Shown here: one piece after another, positions 43,835 through 48,354 of the stretch
Layout: each line of letters begins with the position of its first letter
Numbering within the stretch: position 1 is the first letter of the stretch
Program-made: the position numbers and the translations under genes
Notes under the pieces: generated by a model
What the model was told of the DNA's origin: nothing
The model's database searches: none
What the model saw: the letters and a program-made list of their open reading frames with translations, nothing else
Source of the DNA: GCA-002697625 sp002697625
GTDB taxonomy: Bacteria > Bacteroidota > Bacteroidia > Flavobacteriales > BACL11
DNA: 48,354 nucleotides
Assembly (NCBI GenBank): GCA_964004625.1
Contig: CAXFOB010000018.1
Coordinates: 1 to 48,354, forward strand
Direction of reading: 5' to 3'

Positions 43835-44198
43835 GGGACTGACTGGATTTGACTGCAAGATGCGTTGAATGGTAAGCATGTCGAGCATTGTTTTTTGGCT
43901 CGTAAAAATCAAGATTCAAATTTTTAATTGGCGAGTCTAACTACGCTTTAGCTGCTTAATTTAATAATTAAACTGGCTTTTGTCTCTTTTAAAGGACCTC
44001 CTGATTCCTTTAATATTGAGGCATTATTAACTTCAGGATAGCTGATTTATGTCTTCTTTAATGATGCGAAATTTTATGAAGATAAGGATTGGGTTTGGTT
44101 GCTTTTTTCCTACCTTTTCTCGAAAATAAAATAAGATAAACATGTAGAAATCTTTTTAATTCCTTGTTAGGACGTGGGTTCGAAACCCACCAGTTCCA
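43835..44198 (+). ncRNA. ssrA: transfer-messenger RNA (tmRNA)
   Basis: Rescues stalled ribosomes and tags the nascent peptide for proteolysis. The 5' end GGGACTGACTGGATTTGAC and the 3' end GGTTCGAAACCCACCAGTTCC form the tRNA-like domain: GGGACTG pairs with CAGTTCC (one G-U), with discriminator A at 44198. CCA is not encoded. The tag frame is at 43930-43959: GGC resume codon, then GAG TCT AAC TAC GCT TTA GCT GCT and a TAA stop, giving GESNYALAA, close to the GENNYALAA-type tags of Bacteroidota. A strong terminator follows. tmRNA 3' ends are common integration targets, relevant to the region on the right. Confidence 0.97.
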
Positions 44199-44205
44199 CT
44201 ATAAA

Positions 44206-44245
44206 AAACCCTTGTAATCTAGTGATTGCAGGGGTTTCTTTTTTT
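44206..44245 (+). terminator. terminator of tmRNA
   Basis: AAACCCTTGTAATC (44206-44219) pairs with GATTGCAGGGGTTT (44224-44237) across a 4 nt loop, 14 bp with two G-T pairs, followed by a T run. Confidence 0.9.
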
Positions 44246-44265
44246 GTAGGCCAGTATGTAGGCCA
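44245..44265 (+). repeat. two 9 bp direct repeats (TGTAGGCCA) beside the tmRNA terminator
   Basis: TGTAGGCCA occurs at 44245-44253 and again at 44257-44265, a 12 bp period. It is placed at the boundary between conserved chromosome and the mobile-looking region, so it could be a recombinase or excisionase binding site; that is inference. Confidence 0.6.
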
Positions 44266-44347
44266 CTTTCTACTCTATTTCTTGTCTGTTAATGTTAATA
44301 AGTATCCTAATTGGATCTGTTTCTTGGACGTCTTTAATCGTCAATTC
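44266..44347 (-). pseudogene. degenerate copy of the DUF5681 gene 3' end
   Basis: On the minus strand the frame reads IKDVQETDPIRILININ and stops after RQEIE. This matches IEDVQEIEPISVNINF, the C-terminus of the DUF5681-type protein encoded about 100 bp away. At DNA level the block 44294-44347 repeats 44397-44450, including CTTGGACGTCTT shared exactly. No start codon precedes it in frame (a stop lies just before GAA TTG ACG), so it is a remnant left by duplication or an earlier insertion. Confidence 0.65.
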
Positions 44348-44378
44348 TTAATTATAGTGTAGGGAGTTTTGTTACTGC

Positions 44379-44639
44379 TTATTTTGTGTCTACAAAGTTA
44401 ATATTGACACTGATTGGCTCAATCTCTTGGACGTCTTCAATCATTTTCTTCTTTCCTATAGCGTAAGGTAATAGCTTTGTTATTGCGTTGATATAATCAA
44501 TAGGGTCTTCTATCTTGTCTAACATTTCTCTAATCTTGTTAGGGTCTATGCTTTCGTTGATTATCTTTCGTAGTTCGTTGTTTCCCGAACCTTTCGGTCT
44601 ACCTAATGGGTTCCCACTTGTTCCTTTCTTAAAGGGCAT
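44379..44639 (-). CDS. DUF5681-type protein of mobile elements
   Basis: A small basic protein starting MPFKKGTSGNPLGRPKGSGN, the hallmark opening of the DUF5681 domain, which is frequent in phages and integrative elements and sometimes compared with terminase small subunits or DNA-binding adaptors. The rest is helical and acidic, ending DVQEIEPISVNINF. I take the ATG at 44639, 86 aa; a longer frame from 44651 would add EWIM and overlap the preceding gene further. The start overlaps that gene's stop by 1 nt (TAATG). Its first codons lie within the 20 bp repeat discussed in the findings. Confidence 0.8.
   Translation of the reverse strand: MPFKKGTSGNPLGRPKGSGNNELRKIINESIDPNKIREMLDKIEDPIDYINAITKLLPYAIGKKKMIEDVQEIEPISVNINFVDTK
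44618..44637. repeat. 20 bp direct repeat, left copy (inside DUF5681 gene start)
   Basis: TTGTTCCTTTCTTAAAGGGC, identical to 47729-47748. On the minus strand it encodes the first residues PFKKGT of the DUF5681 protein. Confidence 0.9.
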
Positions 44640-46270
44640 TATCCATTCCAACTATTTAAATCTAATCCATCAAAGTTAGGCCAAATATTTTTTAATTTAC
44701 CCTCTTCAATAGTAATAATATTAAATATTTTTTCTAAACTTTCCTTTGCACTCTCAAGACAGTCAAAACTTTTTACAATAAAAAATTCATCTATTCCAGA
44801 GTTTTCTATACTATATCCAATCGATTTGTAGTCAATTAAAATTGGATTACCATCATCACTTATCCAGTGTTTAGGTATTAAATATTCATCATTAAGTACT
44901 CTATTCCAATTTATTAAATTCCCATTTATTTTCACATCTTCATTTGGAAATTGTTCTTCCAAAAACGTAAATCCACAGAAAATCAAAGTATTATTTTCTT
45001 CATTTTTTTTCACAATAGAAACTTTAGATATTCCCATATATTCGTGCGAGGAACTTCGGTTTGTATCAAAATCCTCTTTAGGAGCATCGCTAATTGCATA
45101 ATCCCAATTACTTCCATTTATTAATATATATTCTGATTTTTCAATGATTAAATAATACTGATTATCATTATTTTCTATATCTAATTCTTGTATTTTTTGG
45201 TCTATAATGTTTTTAATATTTGATTTAATATTTAGATTTTCAAATTCTTTAAATTCTTTTTTACCATCTACTATTTTTAGACCATTCAACTCTCCTGTAA
45301 AAGTTGTCCAATGATTTCCATTTTTGCATAAAAATATATAGTCATTAATAATAAGTAAATTATAATGATTCCAAGGATCAGGAATTCTGTGAGAAATATG
45401 TATATTTACTGTATTGGAATCAGTCTTTGGTATTGGTCTACGTAAATATTCTAAACATTCAACTATAGAAAGTTTCTCAAATTGATCATTATAAATTAAT
45501 GTGTTATTACAATCATCATTCTTCATAAAGAAGTTTTTTTGCTGACTTAGTATCCTTGATTCACTGTGTCTACCACTCATCATCTCGGACATTGTCATTG
45601 GCGGACTTTTCTCTAAAAATAGATTTATATTATTACTATTAATTGATATAATCTTCTCTGATTCTTGTTTGTATTCTCTGTATGGAATGATTACCACATC
45701 ATCAATTAATTTTCCTTTCTTTCCCTCAAAATACGAATCTTCGGAAATTATATTCCCATTAACATCAAAAGATTTCCCATAACCAATACCTTCTTTATAT
45801 AGAATTTCTAAATATAAATAACCCTTATCATCAAAATATTTAACTATTCCATTTACACTTGTCCAAGTATTATATTCATTTTTATTGCAATCATAGTATA
45901 CATTTAATTCTTTATAATTTCCTATATACTCCAATCTTTTTATGCCATTCAAATCAAAATATTGTTTTTTATTAACATCTTTTTGTATTCGTTCTTTTTT
46001 AAATAATAGAGTTCCATCATACCCAAAATCTTCTTCCTGTAAAAATTCTCCATTTTCGTACATATAAACACTTTTGAAAGTATCACGGGAATAATTTTTA
46101 TTTTTGGAATTTGAATTAAATATTGTTCGTTCTCCATTTAATTTACCATTTTTCAAATAAAACTCTTCCCAAAGCAATCCATCAATATCAAAGATTTTAT
46201 TTAATCCATTGTTATTATTTACACGTTTATTAGCTCTAAATATTTTTCTTAAGAAAGATTTGATTGACAT
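44639..46270 (-). CDS. 543-residue protein with N-terminal YwqK/MORN-like repeats, unknown C-terminal region
   Basis: The first 200 residues resemble YwqK-type antitoxin/MORN repeats: strands with turn-and-repeat signatures such as YLKNGKLNGERTIFN, YMYENGEFLQEEDFGYDGTLLFK, YFDLNGIKRLEYIGNY, YFDDKGYLYLEILYKEGIGYGKSFDVNGN and YFEGKKGKL. From about residue 210 onward I recognise no family; it is rich in Asn, Asp and aromatics, with repeated hydrophobic strands (YNLLIINDYIFLCKNGNHW and QYYLIIEKSEYILINGSNW look like two copies of one unit, about 315-335 and 366-388). There is no signal peptide, so it is probably cytoplasmic. It is translationally coupled to the DUF5681 gene. Function unknown. Confidence 0.75.
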   Translation of the reverse strand: MSIKSFLRKIFRANKRVNNNNGLNKIFDIDGLLWEEFYLKNGKLNGERTIFNSNSKNKNYSRDTFKSVYMYENGEFLQEEDFGYDGTLLFKKERIQKDVNKKQYFDLNGIKRLEYIGNYKELNVYYDCNKNEYNTWTSVNGIVKYFDDKGYLYLEILYKEGIGYGKSFDVNGNIISEDSYFEGKKGKLIDDVVIIPYREYKQESEKIISINSNNINLFLEKSPPMTMSEMMSGRHSESRILSQQKNFFMKNDDCNNTLIYNDQFEKLSIVECLEYLRRPIPKTDSNTVNIHISHRIPDPWNHYNLLIINDYIFLCKNGNHWTTFTGELNGLKIVDGKKEFKEFENLNIKSNIKNIIDQKIQELDIENNDNQYYLIIEKSEYILINGSNWDYAISDAPKEDFDTNRSSSHEYMGISKVSIVKKNEENNTLIFCGFTFLEEQFPNEDVKINGNLINWNRVLNDEYLIPKHWISDDGNPILIDYKSIGYSIENSGIDEFFIVKSFDCLESAKESLEKIFNIITIEEGKLKNIWPNFDGLDLNSWNG

Positions 46271-46332
46271 TATAAATGGTTTTAATTTTTTAATTTTTCC
46301 AAATTCAATAATTATTTTCTATTATGTTCCAA

Positions 46333-46788
46333 TCAATAACATATGAAAGAATCAGATGGCGGAGGTACTGGAATTGTCATAGTTGTATCCATTTCTTCAT
46401 CATCTGTCATCTTAACTCCACCTTCCATCTCTTTCAAAGTTTGATAAGACATCCACCAATCGTGTGTTTCAAAAAATTTTCTTCCTAGACTTTCTGAATA
46501 ATGTGGACAAAGTTCTAACTTTTCCTCATTAAATTTGTGCCAATATTGGTCGATAGAAGAATATTTCAAAAAAATATTCTCAATTCTACTCTGAATATGT
46601 TTAGGCATATCTTCTATATCTTTTCCATATTTATCGTGATACTCAATAGCTTCTGAGAACATCATATTAAGCACCTCAGCTAATTCACATTCATCATCTA
46701 TTTGTTCAAAATTAATATTCTTAACCTTATTGTTTTCACAAGAGTAAATCAATGGCATACATAGTAATAGTAGTAATAGTTTTTTCAT
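46333..46788 (-). CDS. small lipoprotein, unknown function
   Basis: A 151-residue protein with a lipoprotein signal peptide, MKKLLLLLLCMPLIYSCENN, lipobox LIYSC with Cys17. The mature part is helical and acidic (EVLNMMFSEAIEYHDKYGKD, about 40-59) with a proline-rich tail (TIPVPPPSD). Its leader and signal DNA are nearly the same as those of the preceding lipoprotein gene, which it overlaps by 4 nt (ATGA). No family recognised. It is separated by 62 nt from the 543-residue gene. Confidence 0.7.
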   Translation of the reverse strand: MKKLLLLLLCMPLIYSCENNKVKNINFEQIDDECELAEVLNMMFSEAIEYHDKYGKDIEDMPKHIQSRIENIFLKYSSIDQYWHKFNEEKLELCPHYSESLGRKFFETHDWWMSYQTLKEMEGGVKMTDDEEMDTTMTIPVPPPSDSFICY

Positions 46789-47153
46789 TTTGTTATTTGT
46801 TTTGTTTCTTTTCTCCTTTCTTTTAATGTGCCGATAATTTTATCCGATACCCATAGTCCTTCAAAAACAGTTCCGTCATCATATGTGTAAGTACCAATTC
46901 CGTTTCTCATTCCATCAATAAATGTTCCTGCAAAAGTACGGTCAGAATAAATAATTGTGACTTCGCCGTGCATCAAACCATCTTTAAATTCTCCTATAAT
47001 TTTAATATTCTCTGTATGGTTATACACAGTTCCTTTTCCTGTATACCTCCCATTTATATCTTCTTTAGTTAATTCTCTTTGTAAATTATCAGTTTCTTCC
47101 CCACAAGAGAACAACAAAGGCATACATAGTAAAATCAATAGTAGTTTTTTCAT
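46785..47153 (-). CDS. MORN-repeat lipoprotein
   Basis: A 122-residue lipoprotein with signal MKKLLLILLCMPLLFSCGEE (lipobox LLFSC). The mature part carries about three MORN-type repeats: GRYTGKGTVYNHTENIKIIG, GEFKDGLMHGEVTIIYSD and GTFIDGMRNGIGTYTYDDGT (about 34-100). MORN repeats form beta hairpins used for lipid or protein contact. It overlaps both neighbours by 4 nt, so the three cargo genes are coupled. Role unknown. Confidence 0.75.
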   Translation of the reverse strand: MKKLLLILLCMPLLFSCGEETDNLQRELTKEDINGRYTGKGTVYNHTENIKIIGEFKDGLMHGEVTIIYSDRTFAGTFIDGMRNGIGTYTYDDGTVFEGLWVSDKIIGTLKERRKETKQITK

Positions 47154-47698
47154 TTTGTTTTTCGTTTTAATTTTTCAAACTGATGAAAGAAAATTAAAAA
47201 TGAAAAACAACATATAGAATACAAAATTAATTCTTTTTCACGATCCTTAAGGTATCTCTTATATTCTGGATATAAATCATTAGGATTAAAAGGTAAGTAT
47301 TGATCGTAGTGTCCAGTGAACAATGATCGGTACGCTAATTCATTACCCGCCATACCAGCCGCCATTTTATCTTTTTCTTCTTCGCTCATATTATTGAGAT
47401 AGTCATTGACTGCTCTTTTTGCTGAGTTACTAAGTCCCGAACTAAATTTATTATTCTTAATGTAATATTCTAAATCTACTTCAACTTTTTGCCTTTCTAA
47501 ATGTTTAGAATATTCATCGGAAATTTCAATTGGAGATGATGTCCACACAACATTATATTCAAGTAAGGGTGGTGAAATAAATAAAAGAATAGCAACTAAC
47601 ACCCCAATAAATTTATTATTTATAAAACTGAATATCGCACGAGAAAACAAAGCTATCAAAAATGAAAGTAATAAAATAGCAACAACACTTATCCACAT
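47150..47698 (-). CDS. membrane protein with three predicted TM segments, unknown function
   Basis: A 182-residue protein with two N-terminal hydrophobic segments (about 2-25 and 30-45), a hydrophilic, acidic central region (about 50-155, with NMSEEEKDKMAAGMAGNELA) and a third hydrophobic stretch near 158-172, ending with a basic tail. No family recognised. Just upstream the sequence reads MKKLLLCG then a stop in another frame: a leftover of the lipoprotein leader used by the two next genes, suggesting this gene was joined to that leader by recombination. Confidence 0.65.
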   Translation of the reverse strand: MWISVVAILLLSFLIALFSRAIFSFINNKFIGVLVAILLFISPPLLEYNVVWTSSPIEISDEYSKHLERQKVEVDLEYYIKNNKFSSGLSNSAKRAVNDYLNNMSEEEKDKMAAGMAGNELAYRSLFTGHYDQYLPFNPNDLYPEYKRYLKDREKELILYSICCFSFLIFFHQFEKLKRKTK

Positions 47699-47733
47699 AA
47701 TAGTAGTTTTTTCATTTTGTTATTCGTTTTGTT
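47689..47733 (-). repeat. third copy of the lipoprotein leader segment (truncated MKKLLL)
   Basis: The minus strand carries AACAAAATGAAAAAACTACT, as at the starts of the two lipoprotein genes (near 46775-46794 and 47137-47160), with 30 or so nearly identical bases including the upstream GTTTTGTTATT-type side. Here the frame ends after MKKLLLCG. Confidence 0.75.
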
Positions 47734-47797
47734 CCTTTCTTAAAGGGCTGTGTTTACTATCTATTGGTCGTGCTATATCTATACTTTTTGACATCAT
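47720..47797 (-). CDS. possible 25-residue ORF after the HUH gene
   Basis: An ATG ATG start lies 1 nt after the HUH-gene stop and runs 25 codons (MMSKSIDIARPIDSKHSPLR, then KEQNE) to TAA. It contains the right copy of the 20 bp repeat, read in a different frame from the DUF5681 gene. The tight spacing suggests co-translation, but it may be a chance frame or the stub of a disrupted gene. Confidence 0.3.
   Translation of the reverse strand: MMSKSIDIARPIDSKHSPLRKEQNE
47729..47748. repeat. 20 bp direct repeat, right copy
   Basis: TTGTTCCTTTCTTAAAGGGC, identical to 44618-44637 and in the same orientation; together they enclose the cargo genes (about 3.1 kb). Confidence 0.9.
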
Positions 47798-47798
47798 T

Positions 47799-48182
47799 TT
47801 ATTTTGAACAAATGTAATCATATTCAATGTTTTTATCCAAATATTTAGCTACATAAAAGTTAGCTCCCTTGTCTTTCTCGTATTTAATGTGTGATATGAA
47901 CTTCTTGTCAGATAGTCTGTTAGAAGTCCAGAAACGGTCTATATCTTGTGTTATATCACCTTTTACGAGTAAATGATTATGAACAGAACTACCAGACCTA
48001 TGCCACTCTGAAACCCAAAACATTTCAAACTGCTTATCTATTGAATAAAGAGTGTTTGCTAGCTTATCCATTATCTTTCTATTACTGTCCTGCTTTACAG
48101 GCCACTTAAAGCTTAAAGTGCTAAAATAATCCCAGTGCCTATCTAACATATTGCCATATGCTCTTGTTATGCTTTGTGCCAT
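47799..48182 (-). CDS. single-domain HUH endonuclease / rolling-circle Rep-like protein
   Basis: The three HUH motifs are in order: motif 1 YFSTLSFKWPV (about 19-29), motif 2 VHNHLLVKG (about 66-74), giving the HUH metal site His-Asn-His, and motif 3 NFYVAKYLDKN (about 108-118) with the candidate nucleophile Tyr and following Lys. Such enzymes nick single-stranded DNA at hairpins through a 5'-phosphotyrosine link, as in rolling-circle Rep proteins, relaxases and REP-associated transposases. At 127 aa it is one catalytic domain with no helicase. It lies just after an excisionase-type HTH gene. Replication of an integrative element is the likeliest role. Confidence 0.78.
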   Translation of the reverse strand: MAQSITRAYGNMLDRHWDYFSTLSFKWPVKQDSNRKIMDKLANTLYSIDKQFEMFWVSEWHRSGSSVHNHLLVKGDITQDIDRFWTSNRLSDKKFISHIKYEKDKGANFYVAKYLDKNIEYDYICSK

Positions 48183-48211
48183 AATACTTAATTTTAGTTA
48201 ATACAAGGTGC

Positions 48212-48269
48212 AAGGGAGCTTACTCCCTTAACTACCAATTTATTTATGTTTTGCTAGACCCTTTCTAGC
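48212..48269. repeat. two perfect hairpins upstream of the HUH gene
   Basis: AAGGGAG-CTTA-CTCCCTT (48212-48229, 7 bp stem) and GCTAGA-CCCTT-TCTAGC (48253-48269, 6 bp stem) stand in the gap between the HTH and HUH genes. Neither has a T run on the minus strand, so they are unlike terminators of the HTH gene. A replication or nicking origin for the HUH protein is possible. Confidence 0.6.
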
Positions 48270-48278
48270 TTGTTTTTA

Positions 48279-48354
48279 CTACCTATTATTCATTGATTTT
48301 ACAACCTCTGAATAATTATATCTTATTGTTCTTCCTAGCCTACAATATGGTATA
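48279..48354 (-). CDS. excisionase-type helix-turn-helix protein, C-terminal fragment (runs off the window)
   Basis: Only the last 24 codons are visible, entering at the right edge: IPYCRLGRTIRYNYSEVVKS, then MNNR and TAG. The IPYxRxGRxIRYxxSEV pattern is the second half of the HTH_17/MerR-like excisionase fold: wing Arg, then the Tyr and Ser-Glu-Val helix. Such proteins accompany tyrosine recombinases and direct excision. It is co-directional with the HUH gene. The rest lies beyond 48354. Confidence 0.7.
   Translation of the reverse strand, partial: IPYCRLGRTIRYNYSEVVKSMNNR

Noticed and set aside
44174..44362. Plus-strand ORF of 62 codons overlapping the tmRNA end
   Set aside because: It runs through the tRNA-like end of tmRNA and its terminator hairpin, and its residues show no family features; it is a chance frame.
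47720..48182. Frameshift splitting a longer Rep protein across the HUH gene and the 25-codon ORF
   Set aside because: The HUH protein already contains all three motifs and ends soon after motif 3, as single-domain HUH enzymes do; the small ORF has its own ATG and no recognisable Rep sequence.
44199..48354. Integrase gene or duplicated tmRNA end (attachment site) in the right region
   Set aside because: I looked for a recombinase frame and for a copy of GGTTCGAAACCCACCAGTTC and found neither; the far boundary must be outside the window.
1..48354. CRISPR array or insertion sequence
   Set aside because: No regularly spaced repeat-spacer pattern, no transposase other than the HUH protein, and no IS-like terminal inverted repeats were seen; the only tandem array is the 10 bp A-tract repeat.

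Overview
The window is AT-rich chromosomal DNA from a member of the Bacteroidota, most like the Flavobacteriia and relatives. The evidence is type IX secretion (T9SS) genes (porX, porT, a PorE-like OmpA protein, two proteins with C-terminal sorting domains), an lpxC-fabZ fusion between lpxD and lpxA, a short RpoD, a tmRNA tag reading GESNYALAA, few Shine-Dalgarno sequences, and a repeated TAnnTTTG promoter -7 box. I cannot name the species.

Layout: tRNA-Ser(GCU) (about 50-136, minus); a peptide-type ABC uptake operon of binding lipoprotein and two permeases without an ATPase (291-5191); a CxxCH-containing T9SS cargo protein; trmD and rplS. On the minus strand a run aroC, arylsulfotransferase-like T9SS protein, dicarboxylate symporter, PorE-like OmpA protein (7457-13116) faces away from hutI across a 50 bp divergent promoter. 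Next come cspA and the minus-strand block porX-tsaE-ald-(membrane protein)-ffh-folD (14479-20756). The plus-strand run 20812-31078 holds an HD phosphohydrolase, lpxD, lpxC/fabZ, lpxA, efp, serC, serA, a DUF1015 protein, a YggS protein, ridA and meaB. After a DUF6150 repeat protein come an aminotransferase, a heptose-7-phosphate kinase, ubiE/menG, porT, a small Cys-rich membrane protein, a SpoU methyltransferase, fbaA, accD, rpsO, pnp, rpoD, rpe and a saccharopine/alanine dehydrogenase-like gene, ending at the tmRNA gene (43835-44198).

From 44199 to the right edge the character changes. All genes lie on the minus strand: the end of an excisionase-type HTH protein, a single-domain HUH endonuclease/Rep-like protein, a 25-codon ORF, a cargo block (membrane protein, two lipoproteins, a 543-residue MORN/YwqK-like protein) and a DUF5681-type protein. 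I read this as part of a mobile element lodged beside the tmRNA gene. The cargo block is bracketed by a perfect 20 bp direct repeat, reuses one leader/signal-peptide segment three times, and lies near a decayed copy of the DUF5681 gene's end. No integrase and no far attachment site are visible, so the element continues beyond 48354.

The core genes serve envelope building (lipid A, heptose, T9SS), translation (tmRNA, EF-P, L19, S15, TrmD, TsaE, Ffh) and central metabolism. The least explained part is 44.2-48.35 kb.
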